A stretch of DNA of 64,000 nucleotides from a virus. How positions within the stretch are numbered: position 1 is the first letter of the stretch; every line of letters begins with the position of its first letter. The position numbers and the translations under genes were made by a program. Positions 7,838 to 17,600 of this stretch are shown one piece after another. The stretch is from IMG/VR virus record IMGVR_UViG_3300032242_003075, positions 25,883 through 89,882 of that record. One strand, written 5' to 3'. The notes under the pieces were generated by a model that did no database searches, was not told where the DNA came from, and worked only from the letters and a program-made list of their open reading frames with translations.

Positions 7838-10423
7838 ATGAAACACAGAATGATAGATAATGAATTATCTAAAAAAGACCCTTTGTCGAAAACCGTATAC
7901 ACCAGAGAAGAAGCTGAAATTGCTTCATTGGCTTACTTTAACGGAGACGAGCTAGCTGCAAACGTTTGGATAAACAAATACGCGTTAAAGGATTCATCCG
8001 GCAACCTTTATGAAAGTAATCCGGAGATGATGCATCATAGAATTGCATCTGAGCTTGCAAGAATTGAAAACAACTATAAAAATCCATTAAGCGAAGATTA
8101 CATTTTTTCCCTATTGGATAAGTTTAAGTACATCATTCCGCAAGGTTCTCCAATGTCCGGCATAGGTAATGATTTTCAAACAGTTTCTCTCTCTAACTGT
8201 TTCGTGATCGGAGTTAATGGGCCGTCCGATTCCTATGGAGCTATCATGAAAACTGATCAAGAACAGGTCCAGCTAATGAAACGCCGTGGCGGAGTAGGTC
8301 ATGATCTATCAGACATTCGCCCATCCGGTTCCACCGTTAATAATTCAGCCTTAACCTCAACCGGCATAGTTCCATTTATGGAACGCTACTCAAATTCAAC
8401 CCGTGAAGTAGCTCAAGGTGGTCGACGTGGAGCTCTAATGCTTTCATGTTCGGTTAGACACCCCGAAATTGAAGCTTTCGTTAACGCAAAATTGGACAGC
8501 ACCAAAGTTACCGGAGCTAACATTTCAATTAAGATCCATGATGATTTTATGAATGCTGTTAAGTCAGGTACTCAGTACACTCAAAAGTACCCAATTTGGT
8601 CAGAGACCCCAAGCATAACTCAACAAATAGACCCAAAATTTTTATGGGACAAGATCATTCATAATGCCTGGAAATCAGCTGAACCTGGAATTTTATACTG
8701 GGATCAGATTATCAGAGAATCGTTCGCTGATCGATACGCTGACTTAGGTTACAGAACTGTGTCGACAAATCCTTGTGGAGAACTTCCTTTGTGTCCTGAT
8801 GATTCTTGTAGGCTTTTAGCCGTTAACTTATTATCTTATGTCGTTAACCCTTTCACCAAGGATGCATATTTTGATTTTAATCTATTTAAAGAACACGCTC
8901 AAGTAGCTCTTCGCCTAATGGATGACATCATTGACCTTGAAATTGAAAAAATTAGTTCAATCATTAGTAAAATTCAAAGTGATCCTGAATCGGATGAGGT
9001 TAAACGAACCGAGCTTGAGTTATGGCAAAGAATTCAGGCCAAGTGTAAAGACGGCCGCCGAACTGGTGCAGGTATCACTGCCGAGGGAGACATGCTAGCC
9101 GCCTTAAATTTACGGTACGGTACTCCAGAAGCTACAGAATTCGCAGTTAAGGTTCATAAAACCTATGCATTAGAGGTATTTCGCTCATCTAATATTTTAG
9201 CAAGGGAACGAGGTGCATTTAAAATATGGGACCCAACTAGAGAAGAAGGTCATCCATTTTTAGCTAGAATTAAACAATGCGACGAATCTTTATACGAAGA
9301 TTTAATGAAATACGGTAGACGAAACATAGCTCTTCTAACCATTGCACCGACTGGTACAGTTTCATTAATGTCCCAAACCACATCAGGCATTGAACCAGCT
9401 TTCATGGTATCATATAAGCGCAGAAAGAAAATCAATCCAAACGATAAGAATTCTAAAACAGATTTCATCGATTCAGTTGGAGATCATTGGGAAGAGTATC
9501 ACGTATTTCATCATGGATTTAAAAAATGGATTATGGCAAAAGGTCATAAATTCATTCCTGCTGGGGAACCTGTACATCTTGACAAATTGTCTGACTCCAC
9601 CATTGAAATGCTCATCGAAAAATCTCCTTACTACAAAGCCATGGCTAACGACGTTGATTGGGTGGAAAAGGTTAGAATGCAAGGTAAAATACAGCAATGG
9701 GTGGATCATTCAATCTCAGTAACTGTTAACCTTCCCGAACATGTGACCGAGGAACTTGTTAATCAGGTGTACATGACCGCATGGGAAGAGGGCTGTAAGG
9801 GTTGCACAATATACCGTGATGGTTCCAGATCGGGAGTCTTGGTTTCCAAGGATGAAAAAAAGAAAAATGAACTTTTTAAAGATTCGCAAGCCCCAAAGAG
9901 ACCAATTGAGCTGGAATGTTCGGTTACTAAATTCATGAACAGCGGAGAACGTTGGGTCGGATTCATTGGTCTACTTAACGGAAAACCTTATGAAATTTTT
10001 ACCGGCAATCATGAGAATTTTCCCATACCAAATTATGTCGATACAGCAAAGATAGTTAGGTCTAAAAAGGACGGACAATCATCGTATGACGTTGTCTACA
10101 CTGATAAACTTGGTGAATCAATTAAAATTCCGAACTTAAATCATGCATTTGACGCTAAGTACCATGACATGGCAAAAACAATTTCAGCCGTGCTACGCCA
10201 CGGAATGCCATTACCATACGTCATCGAACTTTTAGATTCGTTGAATTTAGACGGTGATCTTATTACTACTTGGAAAGCCGGAGTTAAGCGAATGCTTAAA
10301 AAATTCGTTAAGGACGGAACGACTATTTCCGGTAAAACCTGTAAGACGTGTGGATCCGATTCTCTTGTTTACACCGAAGGTTGTTTAACTTGCAAGAACT
10401 GTGGAGATTCAAAGTGCGGATAA
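7838..10423 (+). CDS. nrdJ: Ribonucleotide reductase, class II (adenosylcobalamin-dependent)
   Basis: This 861-aa enzyme reduces ribonucleotides to deoxyribonucleotides for phage DNA synthesis. The substrate-site cysteine lies in LSNCFVIG near residue 129. The active site NPCGELPLCPDDSCR is near residue 313, and the catalytic-barrel motif TIAPTGTVSLM is near residue 506. The C-terminus has a Cys-rich ribbon with CKTCGSDS and CKNCGDSKCG, typical of the long monomeric class II enzymes that use vitamin B12. No small radical subunit gene is seen. Classical T4 uses class I and III enzymes, so this is a replacement that makes the phage depend on host cobalamin. A terminator follows. Confidence 0.92.
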   Translation: MKHRMIDNELSKKDPLSKTVYTREEAEIASLAYFNGDELAANVWINKYALKDSSGNLYESNPEMMHHRIASELARIENNYKNPLSEDYIFSLLDKFKYIIPQGSPMSGIGNDFQTVSLSNCFVIGVNGPSDSYGAIMKTDQEQVQLMKRRGGVGHDLSDIRPSGSTVNNSALTSTGIVPFMERYSNSTREVAQGGRRGALMLSCSVRHPEIEAFVNAKLDSTKVTGANISIKIHDDFMNAVKSGTQYTQKYPIWSETPSITQQIDPKFLWDKIIHNAWKSAEPGILYWDQIIRESFADRYADLGYRTVSTNPCGELPLCPDDSCRLLAVNLLSYVVNPFTKDAYFDFNLFKEHAQVALRLMDDIIDLEIEKISSIISKIQSDPESDEVKRTELELWQRIQAKCKDGRRTGAGITAEGDMLAALNLRYGTPEATEFAVKVHKTYALEVFRSSNILARERGAFKIWDPTREEGHPFLARIKQCDESLYEDLMKYGRRNIALLTIAPTGTVSLMSQTTSGIEPAFMVSYKRRKKINPNDKNSKTDFIDSVGDHWEEYHVFHHGFKKWIMAKGHKFIPAGEPVHLDKLSDSTIEMLIEKSPYYKAMANDVDWVEKVRMQGKIQQWVDHSISVTVNLPEHVTEELVNQVYMTAWEEGCKGCTIYRDGSRSGVLVSKDEKKKNELFKDSQAPKRPIELECSVTKFMNSGERWVGFIGLLNGKPYEIFTGNHENFPIPNYVDTAKIVRSKKDGQSSYDVVYTDKLGESIKIPNLNHAFDAKYHDMAKTISAVLRHGMPLPYVIELLDSLNLDGDLITTWKAGVKRMLKKFVKDGTTISGKTCKTCGSDSLVYTEGCLTCKNCGDSKCG

Positions 10424-10468
10424 CTAAAGATACGACAGTCAAACAATAAAACTTTTGTTTTAGGATTA

Positions 10469-10491
10469 GGAGGCTCCGGCCTCCTTTTTTT
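10469..10491 (+). terminator. Rho-independent terminator after nrdJ
   Basis: GGAGGC-TCCG-GCCTCC is followed by seven T residues. It closes the nrdJ transcript and is directly followed by a late-promoter octamer. Confidence 0.9.
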
Positions 10492-10492
10492 G

Positions 10493-10500
10493 TATAAATA
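10493..10500 (+). promoter_or_regulatory. T4-type late promoter octamer TATAAATA
   Basis: A perfect TATAAATA lies 23 bases upstream of the ATG at 10524, immediately after the nrdJ terminator. In T4 this octamer is the whole core of late promoters recognised by gp55. Confidence 0.75.
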
Positions 10501-10523
10501 ACCGTAACCTTGATAATAAATAC

Positions 10524-11051
10524 ATGAAAATTCTAAAATTTGAAGAATATAGATTAGTCCTAGAGGCAGAGATTGACGCTACACCTGAACCTGTCGAGCC
10601 GTTACCTCAAACTTCCCCAACTCAACCTTCTCAGCCCAGCCCATCTCCTTTACCGGACTTCGGTGAACCATCAACCTTACCGCCAGATCCAAATGCACCC
10701 GTCGTTAATAATGCACCCGTTAACATTAAGCTGGTGATGTTGGACCCAGACCGTAAGTGGCATACGTCCTACACCGATGGAGGAGGAGTCAAACGTTATC
10801 CGGAGTATGAGATCGTGCCCGCTGACCTTGAAAAATGGATAACTGATTCAAACTTAACCGCTCAGCGAGATGCAATTATGCAAGCTATTCAGGGTAAAAA
10901 ATCTATGGACAAAGAGATTTTTACTAAGTTTAAGTCAGCCTTAGCCACCTCAAAGTTAGGTAAGAATCGAGGTGACCTTGACATTCAATACGATCCAAAT
11001 AAGGAACCGTCAACCACCAATCTTGACATTATTTTCGTTAAGCCAGTCTGA
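10524..11051 (+). CDS. Putative packaged protein with capsid-targeting-like N-terminus (175 aa)
   Basis: Function is unknown. The N-terminus MKILKFEEYRLVLEAE has the aromatic-x-x-aromatic and Leu-x-Glu character of T4 capsid-targeting peptides, although the site here (V-L-E or E-A-E) is less perfect than in its relatives. Residues 20-60 are a Pro/Ser/Thr-rich linker. The rest is a compact domain containing DPDRKWHTSYTDGGG. A late-promoter octamer lies directly upstream although neighbours are replication genes, which supports late expression and a virion-associated role. Confidence 0.6.
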   Translation: MKILKFEEYRLVLEAEIDATPEPVEPLPQTSPTQPSQPSPSPLPDFGEPSTLPPDPNAPVVNNAPVNIKLVMLDPDRKWHTSYTDGGGVKRYPEYEIVPADLEKWITDSNLTAQRDAIMQAIQGKKSMDKEIFTKFKSALATSKLGKNRGDLDIQYDPNKEPSTTNLDIIFVKPV

Positions 11052-11123
11052 TTTATTTTCCATTTTTTAAAAACCGAATGATGCAGTTTAGTAAAAGATT
11101 TTAACTAAAAAATCATTTGAACA

Positions 11124-12164
11124 ATGGAAGATCTATTTAACCTTAATCTAGACGATTTCTCCGGTAAATCGCAAAGCACTGCACGTAAAATTGACGAAAA
11201 CATGTACAACCCCGGGCCGGACCAAGGACAAAATGGAATTTACAAATCTATAGTCCGTTTCATTCCGTGGGCACAAGACACTTCAAAAAGTCGTTACAAA
11301 AAGTACGCGGCTAAGCTAACTAATCCTTTAACCAACGAAAGACTGTACGTTGATTGTCCTTCAACCACAGGATCATCATCGATTTTATGGTCCCTTGACC
11401 TTGAATTAAAAAGGTTATCAACTGAGGAACCTGCAATAGTTGAAGAAATCAAAAAATACTTTAACAGGTACTACAACTACTACTCTTGCGTTTACATCAA
11501 AAAGGACCCACAATTTCCTAATTTAGAGGGACAAATCAAAGTGTACTCGTATGGATACACAATTGATAATTTAATCCAACAGGAGATCAATCCTGAATCG
11601 GAGCTTGTCGTAACTCAAAAGATAAATCCGTTCTCTCTTACTGAGGGTAAGGATTTCGTATTAGTCATTAAACGTAAGACTAAATCATGGAGAGATTTTA
11701 GCTCAAGTAAATTCATGAACGAGGTTAGTCCACTAATCATTTCAACTCAAGGTAAAGAAATAGCTGCTTCAACCGAACCTAAGGTAATGGGATTCATCGG
11801 CGACTACCTTAAAAAGAATTCTCCTGATATGAGCCCGTACTTCTTTAAGGAATGGACAGATCACGAATACGAAAAGGTTGCGGATTACATTAAAGCGATC
11901 ATACCTTACAAACAGATCATCGATAACCTAGTTTCAACGACCAAGGATGAACGTATGAAGAAACATTTTACTAACACTAAATCGATTTCTCGTACCGAAG
12001 CCCCAATGGGAGAAGCTATGGAATTCTCTGCAGCTCCGACCAAAAGTTCAAGCGTTTCGGTTAGCTTAGATGATTTAGACATTGCTGAACCTAAGTCATC
12101 ATCAGTTAAACCTAGCTCACCCGCTAAGTATGCTGAGGTAGATGATCTTTTTGCAGATTTATAA
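11124..12164 (+). CDS. 32: Single-stranded DNA-binding protein, T4 gp32-like
   Basis: This 346-aa protein resembles T4 gp32 throughout. The core has SIVRFIPW, then YSCVYIKKDPQFPNLEGQIK, corresponding to the gp32 segment with LVVKDPAAPENEGKVF. The C-terminus is Ser-rich, then acidic, ending VDDLFADL much like the T4 ending LDDLLNDL that contacts other replication proteins. The Zn-binding cysteines of T4 gp32 are not evident. It coats single-stranded DNA during replication and recombination. The gene is followed by a 90-aa gene and then RNase H, echoing the T4 order 32-59-33-rnh. TTTAGTAAAAGAT lies about 30 bases upstream. Confidence 0.88.
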   Translation: MEDLFNLNLDDFSGKSQSTARKIDENMYNPGPDQGQNGIYKSIVRFIPWAQDTSKSRYKKYAAKLTNPLTNERLYVDCPSTTGSSSILWSLDLELKRLSTEEPAIVEEIKKYFNRYYNYYSCVYIKKDPQFPNLEGQIKVYSYGYTIDNLIQQEINPESELVVTQKINPFSLTEGKDFVLVIKRKTKSWRDFSSSKFMNEVSPLIISTQGKEIAASTEPKVMGFIGDYLKKNSPDMSPYFFKEWTDHEYEKVADYIKAIIPYKQIIDNLVSTTKDERMKKHFTNTKSISRTEAPMGEAMEFSAAPTKSSSVSVSLDDLDIAEPKSSSVKPSSPAKYAEVDDLFADL

Positions 12165-12180
12165 AAATACCTAACCTAAT

Positions 12181-12453
12181 ATGTCTGATCAAATCAACAC
12201 AACTGAACCTACAGCTGAGTCTGCTCCAATAGCAACTCTACTTTCCTCAATTAGTTACTCAAATCTAACAGACTACGAGAATTTTCTAGCTAATTTAACA
12301 ACCGAGCATGCAGTCCTAGTTTTAATTTCTGCAGCTAATCACAGTCAATCTAAGGGTATATTTAACCTTGACGAAGCTGAACTCATAGCTAAAGCCATTA
12401 AAAGACTTAGCTCAAAACCGGATGACCAATCACCACAAGAACCAACCAATTAA
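12181..12453 (+). CDS. Small protein between gp32 and RNase H (90 aa), unknown
   Basis: The product starts MSDQINTTEPTAES and has a polar Thr/Ser/Glu N-terminus, a central helical part (LTTEHAVLVLISAANHSQ) and a Pro/Glu tail. No motif is recognised. By position it corresponds to the T4 region holding 59 and 33, but I see no sequence match to either, so no function is assigned. It is 16 bases after the gp32 stop and 10 bases before rnh, so it is very likely co-transcribed. Confidence 0.7.
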   Translation: MSDQINTTEPTAESAPIATLLSSISYSNLTDYENFLANLTTEHAVLVLISAANHSQSKGIFNLDEAELIAKAIKRLSSKPDDQSPQEPTN

Positions 12454-12463
12454 CTAAAAATAA

Positions 12464-13573
12464 ATGAACTTAATCATCGATGGAAATGCATTTTTAAATG
12501 TAGCTGTAAGTATCGTCAAAAACATTCTTCTAAATGATAAACGAGTTGGTGAAAAGTACTACGTGTCCGACATTCTAGAAGATGATAAGTTCATGTTAAA
12601 ACAGGCTAGCAAAGATGCGTTCAGAAGTTTTTCAATAAATTATTTTGGAAGCATTCTTGCGCCCTTTAAGGATAATATCAGCTCAGTCTTTTTCGTATTT
12701 GACTCTAAGAGTTGGAGAAAGAAATACATTAAAGAGCATTTTGAAGCACATGGTGAAGGAGACTTTAGTTACAAGGGACAGCGTAAGTACGATGATAAAA
12801 TCTATCTCTTTTTCGAGTACTTTCAAAATGAGATACTAAACGGCATAGCTGAAGAATACGGAGTAGTCGTTAACCGAGTGCCTGGAGCTGAGGGAGACGA
12901 TCTAATTGCTTACATTTGTGAAAATCTAAATGAAGACATTTGCATTTGGTCAGTTGATAAGGATCTTACTCAATTGCTAGAAAGCGATAAACGTAAGATC
13001 ATCTTAATCATGCCAAAGCAGATGACCAAGTACAAAAAGATCTATACAACTGAAGATTTTGATATGACAGAAACATCAAACGTTGATCTATTTAACTTTG
13101 ATATTTCAATGATCGATAATTCCGCTGTTACTACCATCGTACATGATTTAACCCAAAAGGATTATAAGCATTTCACAGTTGATCCAACCCTTGACGTTGT
13201 GACAAAATTCTTAGCCGGTGATGATTCGGATAATATCCCAAGAATTCATCCAAAGATGACAGCTTCTAAAGTTGCTAGAGTAATCGAGCAAGTTAAGAAT
13301 TCCAACGATTGGAAATCAATACTTTCTAGAATTGACTCAGGTGATTCTAAGTTCATTGATCAATTACGTGATATAACATGTGAAATTCTAAAAATAAAGG
13401 AACCTGGTGAATCTCAAACGATCCAGAATAACCTTAACCGCAATCGAACGCTAGTTAGACTAAATACAAAGGTTTTTCCTTCAGAAATTAGGGAATCTTT
13501 AATCGCAAACGTTGATCTAACTGTTCGAAGAAAGTTTAACTACTCTAAATTTAAAAAAAATTACAAACACTAA
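12464..13573 (+). CDS. rnh: 5'-3' exonuclease / RNase H, T4 Rnh-like
   Basis: This 369-aa FEN/PIN-family nuclease removes RNA primers from lagging-strand fragments. Visible landmarks are NLIIDGNAFLNVAV at the N-terminus (first catalytic Asp), VFFVFDSKSWRKKY, the acidic GAEGDDLIAYIC, IWSVDKDLTQLL, and FLAGDDSDNIPR (H3TH/metal-site region). These fall in the same order as in T4 RNase H. It is about 60 residues longer than the T4 enzyme, with an insertion around residues 190-230. Its stop overlaps the GroES start (TAATG), indicating translational coupling. Confidence 0.88.
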   Translation: MNLIIDGNAFLNVAVSIVKNILLNDKRVGEKYYVSDILEDDKFMLKQASKDAFRSFSINYFGSILAPFKDNISSVFFVFDSKSWRKKYIKEHFEAHGEGDFSYKGQRKYDDKIYLFFEYFQNEILNGIAEEYGVVVNRVPGAEGDDLIAYICENLNEDICIWSVDKDLTQLLESDKRKIILIMPKQMTKYKKIYTTEDFDMTETSNVDLFNFDISMIDNSAVTTIVHDLTQKDYKHFTVDPTLDVVTKFLAGDDSDNIPRIHPKMTASKVARVIEQVKNSNDWKSILSRIDSGDSKFIDQLRDITCEILKIKEPGESQTIQNNLNRNRTLVRLNTKVFPSEIRESLIANVDLTVRRKFNYSKFKKNYKH

Positions 13574-13905
13574 TGAGCACCGAAATACAAACCGGCTTTT
13601 TGCCACTATTCGAAAGAGTCCTAGTTCTACCGGATTCAGTTGAGACTAAAACTGAGACAGGAATCATTTTGCCGCCTGAGGCTCGAAAGAGACCTAACAC
13701 CGGGACCGTAATTTCACTAGGTCATTTGGTTGCAACTAATTCAGGTTGCCCAGTAAAGGAAGGCAATCGCGTCCTCTATCAAAGATACTCCGGACTGGAC
13801 GTTAAATGGGACAATAAAGATTATCATTTAATAATGGCTAACGATCTATTAGCAATTATTGATAAGGATCAAGAAACAACACTTGAGCTAAAGGAAAATG
13901 TTTAA
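13573..13905 (+). CDS. groES: GroES-type co-chaperonin (Cpn10; T4 gp31 analogue)
   Basis: The 110-aa product has the GroES fold signature: FLPLFERVLVLPDSVETKTE at the N-terminus, GIILPPEARKRPNTGTVISL covering the mobile loop and first strands, then NRVLYQRYSGLDVKW and LLAIID near the end. It would cap a GroEL ring, either the host one or the phage GroEL at 415. T4 gp31 is a GroES analogue needed to fold the capsid protein. A canonical-looking GroES plus its own GroEL suggests a self-sufficient folding machine here. The start overlaps the rnh stop, and the end overlaps the next gene by 8 bases. Confidence 0.92.
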   Translation: MSTEIQTGFLPLFERVLVLPDSVETKTETGIILPPEARKRPNTGTVISLGHLVATNSGCPVKEGNRVLYQRYSGLDVKWDNKDYHLIMANDLLAIIDKDQETTLELKENV

Positions 13906-14503
13906 AAAGTTCGATCAGTTTCTTCTTGAAAGAAGGGGCGGAGATTTTAGAATATTTTGCGATCTAGACGGAGTCTTGGTCGATTTCATAAGAGGTTTTA
14001 AGGAAATCCCAGCCAATTCTAAGAGTCAATCACCCGCTGATTACGAAAAGGCTCACGGTAAGGGCTCAATATGGCCAATGATAAATGCTCTTGGAGAAAG
14101 CTTTTGGGCTAACCTTGACTGGACTGAGGATGGCCGTGAATTATGGGACTATTTGAAACAATACGATCCGATAATTCTATCGTCACCAAGTAGGCATCCT
14201 GGATGTTTAACTGGTAAAGCTAAGTGGGTTCACCGTAATCTAGGAATTGATCAGGACCCTGTGCTTAATCCAACCGATTTCACTAAGGATACTAGACTAA
14301 TTCTATCTAATCATAAACACGATTACGTTGAACCTTGTAAAAACCTGTTGGGTAAACAACCTATCCTAATAGACGATTTTGATAAGAAATTGAAGATGTG
14401 GACAGATTCAGGTGGAATCGGCGTCCTACATAACGATTCAACTGACACAATTAGGGTAGTTGAGGATATTATGAGAGAGTCCAAGAGACCTGATTTCAAT
14501 TAA
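13898..14503 (+). CDS. HAD-family 5'-nucleotidase-like enzyme with capsid-targeting-like N-terminus
   Basis: The 201-aa product has FCDLDGVLVDFIRGF, the catalytic DxDG motif of HAD phosphatases, resembling 5'(3')-deoxyribonucleotidases. It continues with ILSSPSRHPG (motif II region) and PILIDDFDKKLKMW (motif IV). Before the HAD domain is MFKKFDQFLLERRGG, matching the T4 internal-protein peptide (aromatic-x-x-aromatic-L-x-E), with a predicted prohead-protease cut after Glu11. If packaged, it would enter the host with the DNA and act on nucleotides early. Otherwise it is an ordinary nucleotide-pool enzyme. It overlaps the GroES gene by 8 bases. Confidence 0.8.
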   Translation: MFKKFDQFLLERRGGDFRIFCDLDGVLVDFIRGFKEIPANSKSQSPADYEKAHGKGSIWPMINALGESFWANLDWTEDGRELWDYLKQYDPIILSSPSRHPGCLTGKAKWVHRNLGIDQDPVLNPTDFTKDTRLILSNHKHDYVEPCKNLLGKQPILIDDFDKKLKMWTDSGGIGVLHNDSTDTIRVVEDIMRESKRPDFN

Positions 14504-14552
14504 AAAAAAGGTTCTCGGACCTAAACTAAGTGGTAGCCTTTAAAACTGGCAA

Positions 14553-14580
14553 AAAAAAGGACTCTATAGAGTCCTTTTTT
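14553..14580. terminator. Bidirectional terminator between convergent units
   Basis: The perfect palindrome GGACTCTATAGAGTCC is flanked by A8 on the left and T6 on the right. It terminates the rightward nucleotidase transcript and the leftward sheath transcript. Confidence 0.92.
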
Positions 14581-14601
14581 GTTTTAATATGTCCATTATA
14601 A

Positions 14602-17600
14602 TTAGAACGATGGTGTAAAACCTGTTGATTGAGACGAAAGTTGACCGTTTGCTCTTGTGATTGTGATACGGTTGATGAACTTTTGAATTCCTCTTGGGAA
14701 GTTAACAATTATATCAACCACACCAGCATTATTTTCAAGAACAGTTACTCCGTTATTTGAATCGTCAAATACAATATCGAACGTTGTGATACCGTTAGCA
14801 TCTTGAACTGCAGTTAAGTAATTCTTGATAAGAGTCTTAACTCTTAACCTAGTGGTAGGATCGTTAAACTCAAAAAGATAGTTTAATAAGATTCGTTCAA
14901 CGTCCCTTTCGATTGTAACCAGGGCTTCTCTAACGTGAATGTTGTTAAGGGCTGACTTAACCGTTTGATAACCTGTGTTGTTTGAGAATATCATAACTCC
15001 AAAACCTCTACGCCTAACGATTAAGTTAAAACCTGCAGGTTCCAAGAAATCTCTATCATCATTGGTTAAATCATATTCAACACCAGTAATTTCAGGTTCG
15101 GTGATAATTCCCCTTTTACCTGCAACAATTGAGAAAGTATTTCCATTTGAGTACTTTTTCATGTACGTATTAGCAACATAAGTGGCTGGCGGAATTGACT
15201 TGTTTTTTCCGTTTTCATAAATGATTAAGTTTGGCATGAAGTATCCAGCATAGGTTGAAATCGGAATTCCATTCTTATCTCCGCTAGCGAATCCGAAAGT
15301 AAAGCTTGGATTTGAAAGCAAGTTACCTCCGGTTGAAATGTATTCAGTTGACACCAAGTTAGTATTAATATCAATGAATCCTGGGTCGCTTGACCTTTCG
15401 TACTGGGCAAATGATGGAGAGTTTAGAATGGCAAAGGCTTTTCCATGATCCGCCGCTAGTTGCACTAAGTACTGCTTAGACGCGTGTGATATTTGACCCT
15501 CATACGAATCAATTATGTATCTGAAATCTAATGTTTCGTTATCCGCTACTGTTGCTGCAATGTTCGTATTATCGTACATGTAGCTTAGAATATCGTCCTG
15601 TCTTTGAGACGTTCCGTTAGGGTACATTGCAGTTTCATCAACGATCATAGCTGGAACGTAAAATCCGTGCAAGTTAGTCACGAAATTCTTAATTCCTTTG
15701 TAGCACGTTAGCTTACTGTCAGTAAGATCAATTCCTCTAATGTTTGAATCCGTGTAACCGTCAACCTTGATCGTATATTGTAAAGTTGTTGCAGGTAAAC
15801 TGTCCGGACCAATTGATGGAACTGATACTTTCACAGCAGAAATTGATTTAATCTTTAAGAACCTCTCTCTAATTACCGGATCACCATTAAGGTCAGTCGT
15901 TATTTTAGCTTTAACGTATTGACCGGTTTTAAAGAAGTTATCAATATCGGCTCTGCTGTCTGAGTTATAAGTGAAACCTGGATTAGGTCTTTCCTTTTTA
16001 GCTGGATTACCGTATAGCGTTGGATCCAGCGTAACCACTAATTGGTTTGGCGAGGAATATTTAAAGTTGTAAGGTGAGCTAGTTATGAATCTAGTAGAAT
16101 CAGTTAAATCGAATTCATACTTAAAAAGATTTTCAGTTGCTTGAATGATGTGTAAATAGTGGAATCCACCATCTGTTGTGTAGTAAGCGTCTGCTTGGTT
16201 AGTGAATGTTGCATCGCTATAGACAAAGAATTCAATGTACTTAATTTGACCAGTAGACTGAATATTCACTACTCCATTAGTCGATATGTACTTATTGACT
16301 TGAGCAGAAGAGACTGGATCAATCCAATTAATCTTGTCTCCAGTTTTTACGAAACCTGAGGCCCATGCCGAGTACAACTTACTTCCGTATGTTGCAACAA
16401 TGTACTTATTACCTCCACCGTTAACAATGTAGGTCTCACCATTAGCGTATGTTGAACTATAACTAGTAGAAGTTAGCTTAAAGTAATAATCAGAAGCAAT
16501 GGGCTTTCTGTGACTTAATACGTCAATTAGAGCGACCGCGTTCTGTAGTGAAGTACCATCATCAACTCCATAAGTAGCTAAGTCCATTTCATCAACTCCA
16601 TAACCTACTAGATCAAGTCGTTGTTCTGATACTGGCTCAGTCGATGTACCGCTTGCGAATGTTGCATTAGTTAAGTCAATCATGTCGATCTTTTTATGAT
16701 CTAATGATAAGAAAAGACCACTTTGACTAAATGATCTATTGAATAAAGTATCGATTGATGCAACAGCTCCAGTTAAATCCGTGAAGTCTGGTATAATCGA
16801 TCCGATTGTTCGGTTAACCAAAGTTACTTCTCTCAGAGACGTAAAATTAGTTAATTGACCTAATTTTAAGCCGGTCTCGTCAAAATACTGGCGATATACT
16901 GGATCTTTTGCTAATCTTCTGTAATCTGTCCAATTTCCTTCAACTGCAATGACCTCAATGAAATAGTCGGCCATGTAGTCATCCGGGTGTAAGTATTCCG
17001 GTATTTCAACCTTTTCTCCAAGTAACTTGTAGTAATCCTTAACCGTAATGTCATAACCGTTTGTGTCAGCGATTCTTGCCCATACCGTAACTTGTTTCTT
17101 TGATAAGTTAACTAAACTAATCAATTTATTTGAATCACGAGTTACTGTTCCGGAAGCCGGAAACGTATCTCCAAGTTTAAGATTTTTGTACTTACTTAAT
17201 TGATCAGCATCAGCAAACCATAACTTTTGAGTGTTATAAAAGTGAGAAATGCTATCGTGGTAAGCAGAAGAGGTCCAAGTAGCATTATTTGACGCTGATT
17301 CTGTGTTAAACGTTGTGAAGTATGCAATGTCAGTATCTGTCACCGGCAAGATATTCAGTGCGTATACTGGGCCTTGTCTTAGAGCTACATCAATCGTTCT
17401 GTGAAAGTAGCTTCCGTTCTTTTCAAGCTTAGTATCAATTTCTCCATACACCGCTGATAAGGCCTTAGTATCATTGATGACCACGACTGAGTTAATTGGT
17501 CCTTTTTTGCTAGAGCCAATTACCAACCGACCAGTTGAGTTAGGGAGGCTAAGGTTTATGCTCTCATCTATTTCAACTGTGTAGACACCGCTTGACTTGT

